A DNA stretch of 64,000 bases from JBGAPI01 sp044221335 (GTDB lineage Bacteria; Pseudomonadota; Gammaproteobacteria; Xanthomonadales; Ahniellaceae). This document shows positions 24,421 through 34,392 of this stretch, piece by piece. The translations under genes were made by a program, and so were the position numbers. The stretch is taken from positions 1 to 64,000 of the forward strand of contig JBGAPI010000017.1 of NCBI GenBank assembly GCA_044221335.1. The letters are read 5' to 3'. Under the pieces are notes generated by a model. The model saw only the letters and a list, made by a program, of their open reading frames with translations, did no database searches and was not told where the DNA came from. Within the stretch, counting starts at the first letter, position 1. Each line of letters starts with the position of its first letter.

Positions 24421-27135
24421 ATGGAACGACAGATCGATTTCACCGAGTCGGATGCGGCTCTGCGCGCGGATGTCGGGTTGCTGGGCGGGCTGGTCGGGCA
24501 GGTCGTCGCCGAGCAGCAGGGCGTCGACTTCCTGGCACTGATCGAGCGCATCCGGGCCGCGGCGATCGCGCGACGCGAACGCGCGGACCAGGACACGACC
24601 GAGGTCTCGGCGGTCCTCGCCGGACTCGACGCCGTCGCCGCCGGGGAGGTCGTCCGTGCCTTCGGAACCTACTTCCAGGTCGTCAACCTCGCGGAGCAGG
24701 TGCACCGCATCCGCCGCCGTCGTGAGCACGAGCGCGCGGCCACGGCCTTGCCACCGGGCAGCCTGGTCGAGGTGTTCACGCGCTTGCGCGACGCCGGAGT
24801 CGGCGCCGACGCCGTCGCGGCCGGTCTCGCCAAGGTCAGGCTCGAACCGGTGTTCACCGCGCATCCGACCGAAGCCGTGCGGCGCACCATGCTGGACAAG
24901 GAACGCCGCATCGCCACGGTGCTGATCGAGCGCCTCGATCCGAGCCGCACGCCGGGCGAGGAGGGCAGCGCGCGGGCGCGGATGCTGGGCGAGATCGGCA
25001 GCGCCTGGCAGACCAGCGAGTACTCGGCCGAACGTCCGACCGTCGCGGAGGAGCGCCAGCACGTCCTCTACTACCTGGTCGAGACCATCTACGACATCGT
25101 GCCGGCCTGTATCGAGGCCCTGCAGAAGGCGCTGGCGCGGGTCTATCCGGATCGCGACTGGCGCGGCACCCGCGCCGCGATCCGCTTCGCCTCCTGGGTC
25201 GGCGGCGACATGGACGGCAATCCCAACGTCACCGCGAAGACCCTCAGGGCCTCGCTGTCCGCCCAGCACGCGCTGATCGTGCAGCGCTACCGCGAGGAGG
25301 TTCGCGCGCTGGCGCCGCGGCTCAGCCAGTCGACCCAGCGCATCGCGGTCGACGGGGCGGTGCTGCAGGCGATCGAACGCTACCGTGCCTGGTTCCCGAA
25401 GGCCGCCGAGGCGATCGCCGCGCGCCATCGCGACATGCCCTATCGAGTCTTGCTGTCGTTGATCGCGGCACGGCTGACGGCGTCGCTGGCCGACGAGGCG
25501 CTGGGCTACGCCGGCCCCGAGGAGCTCCTGGCCGACCTCGCGGCGATCGAGGCGAGCCTCGTCGCGCACCGCGGCGAGCATGCCGGCCTACATGCGATGC
25601 GGCGCCTGCGCCTCAGGGTCGAGACCTTCGGCTTCCACCTCGCCACGCTCGATGTGCGTCAGCACGCGGCGGTGCACCGCGCGGCGGTCGGCCAGTTGCT
25701 CGGAGAGCGCGGCTGGCTGGCGATGCCGCGCGAGCAGCGCAGCGCGCGCATCCGCAGCGCGCTCAATACCGAATCGAAAGTGAAGTCACTGCGCGGCAAG
25801 CCGCTGTCCGGCGTTCTCGACACGCTCAAGGCTCTTCAGGCGGGGCGGCAGCGCTACAGCGCTGCTGCCCTGGGGAAGTACATCGTCAGCATGAACGAGT
25901 CCGCGGAAGACGTGCTCGGCGTCCTGCTGCTGGCGCGCCATGCCGGCGTCGTAGACCAGCGCGGCGCCTGCTGGCTCGACGTCGTGCCGCTGTTCGAGAC
26001 GGTCGACGATCTCGAGGCCGCGCCGCGAGTGCTGGAGTCGCTGCTCGCCGAACCGCTGTACCGCCGCCACCTGCAGATGCGCGACGACCGCCAGGTGGTG
26101 ATGCTGGGCTATTCCGACAGCAACAAGGACGGCGGCCTCGCCGCCTCGCGCTGGGCACTGCAGCAGGCGCAGACGGCGCTGCTCGCGGTCGCGGCGCGAC
26201 ACGGCGTTCGCCTGCTGTTTTTCCACGGCCGCGGCGGCACCGTCAGCCGCGGTGGCAGCAAGACCGAGCGGGCGATCGCGGCAGCACCGGCCGGTGCGCT
26301 CGACGGCCATCTCCGGCTGACCGAGCAGGGCGAGGTGATCCATCGCCGCTACGGCCTGCGCGCCGTCGCGCTGCGCACGGTCGAGCAGACCTTCTCGGCG
26401 CTGATCGAACACAGCGTTCGGCCGCCGGCCGCGGCGGTCGGGCTGCCGGAATGGGAGCAGGCGATGGCGGTCGTCGCCGACGCCGGTCGCGCGGCCTACC
26501 GCGCGCTGGTCTACGAGTCGACGGACTTCGTCGACTACTTCCGCGCCGCCACGCCGATCGACGTGATCGAACGGATGAAGATCGGCTCGCGCCCGAGCGC
26601 GCGCAAGCCCGGCGAGGCCAGCGTCGAGCAGCTGCGCGCGATCCCCTGGGTGTTCGCCTGGTCGCAAAGCCGCCACGGCCTGCCGGGCTGGTACGGCCTC
26701 GGCAGCGGCCTCGTCGCCGCGGAACAGGCGCACGGGCTCGACCGCCTACGGGCGATGGCCCGCGACTGGGCCTTCTTCCAGACAATGCTGGAGGACGTCG
26801 AGATGATGTTCGCCAAGGCCGACCTCGGCATCGCGGCGACCTACTCGCGACTCGCCGGGCCGCTGCACGAGGTGTTCTTCCCGCTCATCGTCGCCGAGCA
26901 TCTGCGCACCCAGGACGCGATCCTGCGCATCCGCGGCACCGACCGCATCCTCGAGCGCGACCCGCGGCTCGCGCGCACGCTGCGCCTGCGCAATCCCTAC
27001 GTCGATCCGCTGAGCCTGTTGCAGGTGGATCTGCTGACGCGGTGGCGGGCGGGAAATCGGGAAGACGAGGGCTTGTTCGGGGCGCTGGTGTCGACGGTGT
27101 CCGGCATCGCCCGCGGGCTGCAGAACACCGGGTAG
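24421..27135 (+). CDS. ppc: Phosphoenolpyruvate carboxylase
   Basis: PEPC carboxylates PEP with bicarbonate to oxaloacetate, refilling the TCA cycle. At 904 aa it has normal bacterial size. Catalytic blocks are present: VFTAHPTEAVRR (His), ASWVGGDMDGNPNVT, VMLGYSDSNKDGGLAASRWALQQAQ, FFHGRGGTVSRGG, and a proper C-terminus ending ALVSTVSGIARGLQNTG. A weak promoter candidate TTGCCG-N17-TAAGGT (24386-24414) would start transcription at or next to the ATG; alternatively AAGG at 24410-24413 is the ribosome site. The TAG stop lies inside a GC-rich palindrome. Confidence 0.97.
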   Translation: MERQIDFTESDAALRADVGLLGGLVGQVVAEQQGVDFLALIERIRAAAIARRERADQDTTEVSAVLAGLDAVAAGEVVRAFGTYFQVVNLAEQVHRIRRRREHERAATALPPGSLVEVFTRLRDAGVGADAVAAGLAKVRLEPVFTAHPTEAVRRTMLDKERRIATVLIERLDPSRTPGEEGSARARMLGEIGSAWQTSEYSAERPTVAEERQHVLYYLVETIYDIVPACIEALQKALARVYPDRDWRGTRAAIRFASWVGGDMDGNPNVTAKTLRASLSAQHALIVQRYREEVRALAPRLSQSTQRIAVDGAVLQAIERYRAWFPKAAEAIAARHRDMPYRVLLSLIAARLTASLADEALGYAGPEELLADLAAIEASLVAHRGEHAGLHAMRRLRLRVETFGFHLATLDVRQHAAVHRAAVGQLLGERGWLAMPREQRSARIRSALNTESKVKSLRGKPLSGVLDTLKALQAGRQRYSAAALGKYIVSMNESAEDVLGVLLLARHAGVVDQRGACWLDVVPLFETVDDLEAAPRVLESLLAEPLYRRHLQMRDDRQVVMLGYSDSNKDGGLAASRWALQQAQTALLAVAARHGVRLLFFHGRGGTVSRGGSKTERAIAAAPAGALDGHLRLTEQGEVIHRRYGLRAVALRTVEQTFSALIEHSVRPPAAAVGLPEWEQAMAVVADAGRAAYRALVYESTDFVDYFRAATPIDVIERMKIGSRPSARKPGEASVEQLRAIPWVFAWSQSRHGLPGWYGLGSGLVAAEQAHGLDRLRAMARDWAFFQTMLEDVEMMFAKADLGIAATYSRLAGPLHEVFFPLIVAEHLRTQDAILRIRGTDRILERDPRLARTLRLRNPYVDPLSLLQVDLLTRWRAGNREDEGLFGALVSTVSGIARGLQNTG

Positions 27136-27152
27136 GGCGGGCTCTGCCCGCC
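27132..27152 (+). repeat. Stop-codon palindrome at the end of ppc
   Basis: GTAG is followed by GGCGGGC-TCT-GCCCGCC, a perfect 7-bp stem with a 3-nt loop. The TAG is the ppc stop codon. The format resembles the palindromes at the ends of the thiolase, der and GGDEF genes. It may act as a terminator or 3-prime mRNA stabiliser; no T-run follows. Confidence 0.65.
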
Positions 27153-27295
27153 GCCTCCAGGCACCGCCCGTTCGGCAGCGGAGACGCCGCTCACGGACGA
27201 ACCTGGAACCCGGACGACGCCATCATGAGCCGCCGCAGAAGCCGATGACCGGCGCTAGTCTCCGTCCCGGGAAGTGGATCCGGGAGTGCGAATCG

Positions 27296-27877
27296 ATGGA
27301 GACCTTGGAACGGATTCGGCGCTGGGCGAACGCCAACGCGCCGGCGATGCTGGACGGCCTGAACGGCGGCGCGAGCGAGTCCGACATCGCGAAACTGGAA
27401 TCGACGCTGGGCGTGAAGCTTCCCGCGGGATTCCGGGACTGCCTGAGGATCTGCGACGGCGAGTCGGTGGGCGCGTTCTTCGCGAACGGCGGCGACTGGC
27501 TCGGCGTCGAACAGATCGCGGAACACTGGCGGCAGCGGCAGGCGATCGCGGCGGACATCGGGCCGGACGATGAGGAACGCGACGTCGACGAACTGATCCG
27601 GGAGGGAATCATCTTCGTCGAAGGGCCCGTGCGCCCGGTCACTTTCGATCGAGCCTGGGTGCCCTTCATGGACCGCAATGGGGATGTCTTCTGGGCGCTC
27701 GATTTCGCACCGGCGCCGGGCGGGACCGCGGGCCAGGTCATCGAGGTCGACTGGGAGTGCTGTTCGCACAAGGTCGTGGCGTCGTCCTTCGACGCGTTCC
27801 TCGCGACCTACGCCGACGAGCTCGAAGCCGGCGCCTACGACATCGTCGACGGGCTGCCGGTCAAGGAGGAGGGCTAG
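27296..27877 (+). CDS. SMI1/KNR4 (SUKH) family protein
   Basis: The 193-aa cytoplasmic protein has the SUKH pattern: ESDIAKLESTLGVKLPAGFRDCLRICDGES near the N-terminus, then DWLGVEQIAEHWRQR and a C-terminal VVASSFDAFLATYADELEAG. SUKH proteins are often immunity proteins against secreted nuclease or deaminase toxins, but many are housekeeping orphans; no toxin gene is adjacent. The start is set at ATG 27296, nine nt after GGGAG. Confidence 0.82.
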   Translation: METLERIRRWANANAPAMLDGLNGGASESDIAKLESTLGVKLPAGFRDCLRICDGESVGAFFANGGDWLGVEQIAEHWRQRQAIAADIGPDDEERDVDELIREGIIFVEGPVRPVTFDRAWVPFMDRNGDVFWALDFAPAPGGTAGQVIEVDWECCSHKVVASSFDAFLATYADELEAGAYDIVDGLPVKEEG

Positions 27878-28064
27878 CTTGATCGACCCGACTCTCGTTC
27901 CGGCCGACGCTCATCGCGTCGGCGCTCGGTCGATCGGCGCAAGCTTCGGCGATTCCGGCCTCACCCCCGCAGGCGAGGGGAGGAGTCGACGGTAGAGCGG
28001 CAACCGGGCCGCTCCTGCGTCGAGATCGAAGGCAGCGGGCCGGGGCCCGCTCTCCGGAGGTGCC

Positions 28065-28092
28065 TCGCGATGGCGGCCAGTGGCCGCCCTAC
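28065..28092. repeat. Stop-codon palindrome at the end of the thiolase gene
   Basis: Read on the minus strand it is GTAGGGCGGCCACTGGCCGCC followed by ATCGCGA, the same 28 bp as at 40185-40212. The CTA at 28089-28091 is the TAG stop of the thiolase gene. The upstream 200 bp (27878-28064) hold a second GC palindrome (GCGGGCCGGGGCCCGC near 28035-28050) and no gene. Confidence 0.75.
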
Positions 28093-29285
28093 AGCGCTTC
28101 GAAGATGCCGGCGGCACCCATGCCGGTGCCGATGCACATCGACACCATGCCGTACTTCAGCTTGCGGTTGCGCATGCCGTGCACCAGCGTCGCGGTGCGC
28201 ACGGCGCCGGTGGCTCCGAGCGGGTGTCCCAGCGCGATGGCGCCGCCGAGCGGGTTGACCTTGGACGGGTCGAGGTCGACGTCGCGCATCACCGCCAAGG
28301 CCTGCGCGGCGAAGGCTTCGTTCAACTCGATCCAGTCCAGCTTGTCCTTCGTGAGGCCGGCGAGCTTCAGCGCCTTCGGAATCGCTTCCTTCGGGCCGAT
28401 GCCCATGATCTCCGGCGGCACGCCGGCGACGGCAAACGACACGAAGCGGGCGAGGGGCTTCAGGTTGTAGTCCTTCACCGCCTGTTCGGAGGCCAGCAGC
28501 ACCGCGGCGGCGCCGTCGGACATCTGCGAGCTGTTGCCGGCGGTGACGCTGCCGCCCATCCGGAACACCGGCTTCAGGCCACCCAGCGCTTCCGCGGTGG
28601 TGTCGGCGCGCGGACCCTCGTCGGTGTCGACGGTACGGGTGTCGGACTTGGTCAACTTCTTCACGATGTCCGGATAGCGGTCGGCGAGCGCGAACGGCAG
28701 GATCTCCGACTTGAAGTCGCCGTTCTTGATCGCCGCGATCGCCTTCTGGTGCGACGCGTAGGCGAACTGGTCCTGGTCGGCGCGGCTGATCTTCCAGCGC
28801 TCGGCGACCTTCTCGGCGGTGATGCCCATGCCGAAGGCGATCGCCACGTTCTCGTCGGTGAAGGCCGAGGGATTGATCGCCGGACGGAAACCCATCATCG
28901 GCACCATGCTCATCGACTCGGTGCCGCCGGCCAGCATCAGGTCGGCCTCGCCGAGGCGGATGCGGTCGGCCGCGAGCGCGACCGCCTGCAGGCCGGACGA
29001 GCAGAAGCGGTTGATCGTCATCGCCGACACGGTGTCGGGCAGGCCGGCCATCAGCACCGCGATGCGGGCGACGTTCATGCCCTGCTCGGCTTCCGGCATC
29101 GCGCAGCCGATCACGGCATCGTCGATGCGCTTCGTGTCGATCCCCGGCGCGTCGGCCAGCACGCCTTTCAGCGCGTGCGACAGCAGGTCATCGGGACGGG
29201 TGTTGCGGAACAGGCCACGCGGCGCCTTGCCGACGGCGGTACGGCGGGCGGCGACGATGTAGCAGTCTTGGATTTGGCGGGACAT
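28089..29285 (-). CDS. Acetyl-CoA C-acyltransferase (3-ketoacyl-CoA thiolase)
   Basis: The 398-aa thiolase cleaves 3-ketoacyl-CoA in the last step of beta-oxidation. The nucleophilic Cys is in TINRFCSSGLQAVALAAD, the catalytic His in GGAIALGHPLGATGA and the second active Cys in SMCIGTGMGAAGIFE. NEAFAAQALAV is also conserved. It lies 148 bp downstream of the fadB-type fusion on the same strand and probably forms the beta partner of that trifunctional-like complex. Confidence 0.94.
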   Translation of the reverse strand: MSRQIQDCYIVAARRTAVGKAPRGLFRNTRPDDLLSHALKGVLADAPGIDTKRIDDAVIGCAMPEAEQGMNVARIAVLMAGLPDTVSAMTINRFCSSGLQAVALAADRIRLGEADLMLAGGTESMSMVPMMGFRPAINPSAFTDENVAIAFGMGITAEKVAERWKISRADQDQFAYASHQKAIAAIKNGDFKSEILPFALADRYPDIVKKLTKSDTRTVDTDEGPRADTTAEALGGLKPVFRMGGSVTAGNSSQMSDGAAAVLLASEQAVKDYNLKPLARFVSFAVAGVPPEIMGIGPKEAIPKALKLAGLTKDKLDWIELNEAFAAQALAVMRDVDLDPSKVNPLGGAIALGHPLGATGAVRTATLVHGMRNRKLKYGMVSMCIGTGMGAAGIFEAL

Positions 29286-29305
29286 TGGGTGTCTCCCTTG
29301 AGATT

Positions 29306-29430
29306 GAGGCTGAGGGCTGCGGGCTGAGGACTGAATTCTTCGAACTCTTCGCGAGCTTGGGGCTGCGGGTCTGGGTCACCTCGGTGCTGTTCGTTCCAGC
29401 CCTCGGCCCTCGGCCCTCAGCCCTCGCTCG
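29306..29430. repeat. Degenerate tgagggc-type tracks in the thiolase/fadB gap
   Basis: The left part (29306-29332) reads as imperfect repeats of ctgagggctg/cgggctgagg. The right part (29397-29429) has ccctcggccctcggccctcagccctcg, its inverted counterpart. Related tagged tracks are found at about 24280-24310 and 47600-47635. No gene lies in the gap. Confidence 0.55.
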
Positions 29431-29433
29431 CAA

Positions 29434-31809
29434 TCAGTTCCTCAGCGGCTTCCCCGTAGTCAGCGTATGCATGATCCGCTCCTGCGTCTTGGGCATCAGA
29501 GCCAGCGCGACGAAGTGCTCGCGTTCGCGGTCGAGCAGCCACTGCTCGTCGACGGTGGAGCCGCGTTCGATCTCGCCGCCGCACAGGACCGTGGCGATCC
29601 GCGACGCGACTTCGTAGTCGTGGGCGCTGATGAAGCCGCCTTCCTTCATGTTGACCAGCATCATCTTCAGCGTCGCGGTGCCGGTGTCGCCGGCGACCGG
29701 GATCGCGCGGGCGGGCAGGGGCGGGCGGTAGCCGGCCTCGGACAGCGCGCGGGCCTCGCTGATCGCGACGTGCAGCAGTTCGTAGGAGTTGAACACCACG
29801 GTGTCGGTCGGACGCAGGAGGCCGAGCTCCTTCGCCTCCAGCGCGCTGGCCGAGACCTTGGCCATCGCCACCGTCTCGAACACCGCCTTGATGCCGGTGA
29901 ACACGTCGCCCGGATTGGCCTGCGCGGCACGCAGCGCCAGTTCCTTCAGGCCGCCGCCGCCCGGCAGCAGGCCGACGCCGGCCTCGACCAGACCGACGTA
30001 GGTCTCGAGCGCCGCGACGGTCTTCGCCGCGTGCATCTGGAACTCGCAGCCGCCGCCGAAGGCCATGCCGCGCAGCGCCGCGACCACCGGCACCAGCGAG
30101 CGGCGGATCCGCATCGAGGTCTGCTGGAAGCGGTCGATCGAGGCTTCGAAGTCCTTGACCCGGCCTTCCTTCAGCGCCGCGGTGGCCGACGAGAGGTCGG
30201 CGCCGGCCGAGAACGGCTCGCCGGTCTGCCAGATCACCATGCCGGCAAGCGACTTCTCCGCGTGGTCGATGGCCTGGTGGATGCCGTCGATCACGCCCGG
30301 ACCGATGGTGTTCATCTTGGTCTTGAACGACAGCACGCCGATGTCGCCGCCGTTGGCCGGATGCCAGAAGCGCACCGCATCGGTCTCGAACAGCGTGGTG
30401 CCGCGATCGGCCTTTTCGCCGATGGTCGGATCGGGGAAGTGCTGGCGCTTGTACACCGGGTTGGACGAGCGCGCGCGGTTGCCGGCAATCGCCGGCGCGA
30501 ACGAGCCGTCCGGAGCGTGCACGCCATCGCGGCCATCCGTGACCCAGGCGGGAAGCGGCGCCTTCGCCATCGTCTTGCCCGCGGCGATGTCCTCGTTGAT
30601 CCAGCCGGCGACCTGCTTCCAGCCGCTGGCCTGCCAGATCTCGAACGGGCCCAGCGCCCAGCCATAGCCCCAGCGGATCGCGAAGTCGACGTCGCGCGCG
30701 TTGTCGGCGATCTCGGCCAGGTGGAACGCGGTGTAGTGGAAGAGATCACGGAAGATCGACCACAGGAACTGTGCCTGCGGATCGGCCGAGGCGCGCAGCT
30801 TCGCCAGCCGTTCGGCCGGGTTCTTCAGCTTCAGCAGTTCGGCGACCTCCGCACTGATCGCGCCGGTGGTCGGCACGTAGTCGGCCTTCTTCGGGTCGAG
30901 GACGACGATGTCCTTCCCGGCCTTGCGGAAGAAGCCGGCGCCGGTCTTCTGGCCGAGCGCACCCTTCGCGATCAGGCCGCCGAGCACGGCCGGGGCCTTG
31001 AAGTAGTCCTTCCACGGATCGTTCGGCAGGGTGTCGCCCATGGTCTTGATCACGTGCGCCATGGTGTCGAGGCCGACCACGTCCGCGGTGCGGTAGGTCG
31101 CGCTCTTCGGACGGCCGATCGCCGGACCGGTCAGCGCATCGACGAGGTCGTAGGACAGGCCGAAGGCCTCGGTGTGGTGCATGGTCGACAGCATCGAGAA
31201 CACGCCGATGCGGTTGCCGATGAAGTTCGGGGTGTCCTTCGCGATCACCACGCCCTTGCCGAGCGTCGTGACGAGGAAGGCCTCGAGGCCGTCCAGCACG
31301 TCCTTGCGGGTGGCGGCGATCGGGATCAGCTCGGCGAGGTGCATGTAGCGCGGCGGGTTGAAGAAATGCACGCCGCAGAAGCGCTCGTGGATCTCCTTGG
31401 GAAGACCGTCGGCCAGCGCGGTGATCGACAGGCCCGAGGTGTTGCTGGCCATGATCGCGTGCGGCGCGATGTGCGGCGCGATCTTCTTGTACAGGTCGTG
31501 CTTCCAGTCCATCCGTTCGGCGATCGCTTCGATGATGAGATCGCAGCCGGCGAGCCAGGCGAGGTTCTGGTCGTAGTTTCCGGCGACCAGGTCGGCGGCC
31601 TTGGCCTTGGTGGCCAGCGGCGCCGGCGACAGCTTGCCGAGGTTGGCGATGGCCTTGGTGACGATGCCGTTGGGATCGCCCTCCTTGGCGGCGAGGTCGA
31701 ACAGCACCGTCTCGACGTTGGCGTTGACCAGGTGGGCGGCGATCTGTGCGCCCATGACACCGGCACCGAGTACGGCGACGCGGCGAATCCGAAGCTTGCT
31801 GTCACTCAT
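29434..31809 (-). CDS. 3-hydroxyacyl-CoA dehydrogenase/enoyl-CoA hydratase fusion
   Basis: The 791-aa protein couples hydration of enoyl-CoA with oxidation of 3-hydroxyacyl-CoA. The order is dehydrogenase first: VAVLGAGVMGAQIAAHLVNA (NAD site), VIAKDTPNFIGNRIG, VVGLDTMAHV, then an enoyl-CoA hydratase domain at the C-terminus (MVIWQTGEPFSAGADLS; LRGMAFGGGCEFQMHA; LVEAGVGLLPGGGG). This order is that of the FadN/YusL group rather than E. coli FadB, which has the hydratase first. It lies downstream of a PsrA-like regulator and upstream of the thiolase. Confidence 0.93.
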   Translation of the reverse strand: MSDSKLRIRRVAVLGAGVMGAQIAAHLVNANVETVLFDLAAKEGDPNGIVTKAIANLGKLSPAPLATKAKAADLVAGNYDQNLAWLAGCDLIIEAIAERMDWKHDLYKKIAPHIAPHAIMASNTSGLSITALADGLPKEIHERFCGVHFFNPPRYMHLAELIPIAATRKDVLDGLEAFLVTTLGKGVVIAKDTPNFIGNRIGVFSMLSTMHHTEAFGLSYDLVDALTGPAIGRPKSATYRTADVVGLDTMAHVIKTMGDTLPNDPWKDYFKAPAVLGGLIAKGALGQKTGAGFFRKAGKDIVVLDPKKADYVPTTGAISAEVAELLKLKNPAERLAKLRASADPQAQFLWSIFRDLFHYTAFHLAEIADNARDVDFAIRWGYGWALGPFEIWQASGWKQVAGWINEDIAAGKTMAKAPLPAWVTDGRDGVHAPDGSFAPAIAGNRARSSNPVYKRQHFPDPTIGEKADRGTTLFETDAVRFWHPANGGDIGVLSFKTKMNTIGPGVIDGIHQAIDHAEKSLAGMVIWQTGEPFSAGADLSSATAALKEGRVKDFEASIDRFQQTSMRIRRSLVPVVAALRGMAFGGGCEFQMHAAKTVAALETYVGLVEAGVGLLPGGGGLKELALRAAQANPGDVFTGIKAVFETVAMAKVSASALEAKELGLLRPTDTVVFNSYELLHVAISEARALSEAGYRPPLPARAIPVAGDTGTATLKMMLVNMKEGGFISAHDYEVASRIATVLCGGEIERGSTVDEQWLLDREREHFVALALMPKTQERIMHTLTTGKPLRN

Positions 31810-31850
31810 GGCGGACCCTCGTTACGGAGACGGAATTCAGCAGTGAAATG

Positions 31851-31872
31851 CCTTGAACTTCGTCATTCAAGG
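31851..31872. promoter_or_regulatory. Inverted repeat upstream of the fadB-type gene, possible operator
   Basis: CCTTGAA-N8-TTCAAGG is a perfect 7-bp inverted repeat about 42 nt before the ATG at 31809. It lies in an AT-richer patch that continues into aaataaagattataaag. The size and site suit a regulator-binding site, but its sequence differs from the PsrA-type box at 32624, so the protein is unknown. Confidence 0.45.
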
Positions 31873-31903
31873 CGTTGATAAATAAAGATTATAAAGCGAG
31901 CGT

Positions 31904-32524
31904 TCAGCCCGCCCGGAGTCCGGCGGCGGCGAAGCGGACGAACTGCTCGGCCTGGAAGCGCCGGTGCTCTTCCTCGGTCCGGTTCGGCGGCCGCTTGACG
32001 ACGCCGAACTCGCTCATCGCGTAGGTGAGGGCGCCGGCGATGAAGTCGAGCCGCTGATAGAGGGTTTCCTTCGACAGTTCCGGCATCACCTCCTGCACCG
32101 CCTGGGCGAAGGACTTCAGCACGTGGCCGTAGTTGTCGGACAGGAACTTGCGCAGGCTCTGGTCGTGCTCGGCGAAGGCGCGCGCCAGCACGCGGACGAA
32201 GGTGGCACCACCGGTCCGGTCGGACGCCAGTGCCAGGGCCGGCTCGACGAAGGCGTGCAGGATCCCCTCCAGGGTGAGCGGACGCTGCTGGCGTGCGGCC
32301 TTCAGGGCCTCGATGCGACGTGCGGTGAGCTCGTCGAGGCGGCGCCGGAAGACCTCGTTGATCAGGTTGTCCTTGGAGCCGAAGTGGTAGTTCACCGCGG
32401 CCAGGTTGACGTTGGCCGAAGCGGTCACCTGGCGCAGGGAGGCGCCCTGGAAGCCGTGCCGGGCGAACAGTTCCTCGGCCGCGGAAAGAATCCGTTCCTT
32501 GGTGGAGAAGTGCGGGTGGGTCAA
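31904..32524 (-). CDS. TetR-family regulator resembling PsrA
   Basis: A 206-aa regulator. The HTH region KERILSAAEELFARHGFQGASLRQVTASANVNLAAVNYHFGSKDNLI closely resembles that of Pseudomonas PsrA, a fatty-acid-sensing TetR repressor of beta-oxidation genes. The C-terminal ligand domain is typical for length but not diagnostic. Beta-oxidation genes lie directly downstream on the same strand and a PsrA-type box is found about 100 nt upstream of its start. Control of the fad genes and itself by acyl-CoA or fatty acid is inferred. Confidence 0.85.
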   Translation of the reverse strand: MTHPHFSTKERILSAAEELFARHGFQGASLRQVTASANVNLAAVNYHFGSKDNLINEVFRRRLDELTARRIEALKAARQQRPLTLEGILHAFVEPALALASDRTGGATFVRVLARAFAEHDQSLRKFLSDNYGHVLKSFAQAVQEVMPELSKETLYQRLDFIAGALTYAMSEFGVVKRPPNRTEEEHRRFQAEQFVRFAAAGLRAG

Positions 32525-32623
32525 GATCGGGGCCCCTGTGATGGTCGTGTCCGGCCAGGCCGGAAAGTGCGGAATTCAGACTGCAATCCTAGCCTGCTCG
32601 AACGGCACCCTCCCAGATCCGTT

Positions 32624-32637
32624 CAAACGCACGTTTC
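32624..32637. promoter_or_regulatory. PsrA-type box between the tetR gene and ndk
   Basis: CAAAC-GCAC-GTTTC fits the published PsrA consensus (G/C)AAAC-N2-4-GTTT(G/C). It lies 100 nt upstream of the TetR start and 200 nt upstream of ndk. Autoregulation of the PsrA-like gene is the simplest reading. The rest of this 312-bp gap has no gene. Confidence 0.55.
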
Positions 32638-32751
32638 AAGCATAAGGGGCGGCTGTCGCAGGGTCAAACGGGCTGACCGCGCCGAGGCATGGCATTTCGC
32701 TGACGAATGCCTCCAAAAGGTGATGTAACCCAACGTTTTTTCCAGCATTTG

Positions 32752-32760
32752 TGATATGTT
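32752..32760 (+). promoter_or_regulatory. Possible extended -10 promoter of ndk
   Basis: TGATATGTT fits an extended -10 (TG-n-TATGTT) about 77 nt upstream of the ndk ATG; no convincing -35 is seen. The leader that follows contains a GGCCCTTGGGGCCCC hairpin. Confidence 0.35.
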
Positions 32761-32836
32761 CCACGGCCCTTGGGGCCCCATTTGGGTCTCGTCGCGACTT
32801 TCGATCTTTCCCTTCCCACGTTTTGGAGTGCATAAC

Positions 32837-33262
32837 ATGGCGCTGGAGCGCACCCTGTCCATCATCAAGCCGGATGCCGTCAAGAAGAACGTCATCGGCC
32901 AGATCTACGCTCGTTTCGAGGGTGCCGGCCTGAAGGTCGTCGCTGCCCGGATGAAGCAGCTGTCGCGTGCCGAAGCCGAGGGCTTCTACGCGGTGCACCG
33001 CGAGCGCCCGTTCTTCAAGGCGCTGGTCGAATTCATGATCTCCGGCCCGGTGATGATCCAGGCCCTGGAGGGCGACAACGCCATCGCCAAGAACCGCGAC
33101 CTGATGGGCGCGACCGATCCGAAGAAGGCCGCGCCGGGCACCATCCGCGCCGACTTCGCCGATTCGATCGACGCCAATGCGGTGCACGGTTCGGACGCCC
33201 CGGAAACCGCCGCGGTCGAGATCGCCTATTTCTTCGCCGCCAGCGAAGTCAACAGCCACTGA
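32837..33262 (+). CDS. ndk: Nucleoside diphosphate kinase
   Basis: Ndk balances NTP pools by transferring the gamma-phosphate through a His. The product begins MALERTLSIIKPDAVKKNVIGQIYARFE. The active-site region is ADSIDANAVHGSDAPETAAVEIAYFF, where the conserved NAVHGSD holds the catalytic His. The 141 aa are standard. GGAG eight nt upstream supports the ATG. It lies directly before rlmN (8-nt gap), a common gammaproteobacterial order. Confidence 0.97.
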   Translation: MALERTLSIIKPDAVKKNVIGQIYARFEGAGLKVVAARMKQLSRAEAEGFYAVHRERPFFKALVEFMISGPVMIQALEGDNAIAKNRDLMGATDPKKAAPGTIRADFADSIDANAVHGSDAPETAAVEIAYFFAASEVNSH

Positions 33263-33270
33263 AGCGATTC

Positions 33271-34381
<1,111 letters not shown>

Positions 34382-34392
<11 letters not shown>

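Noticed and set aside
23927..24541. Small open frames across the 112-bp elements (both strands)
   Set aside because: They arise from the palindromic repeats themselves and carry no domain; their sequence mirrors the repeat on each strand.
32761..32790. ggcccttggggcccc hairpin before ndk as a terminator
   Set aside because: It lies between the likely -10 box and the ndk start and has no T-run that follows directly. A leader structure is more likely.
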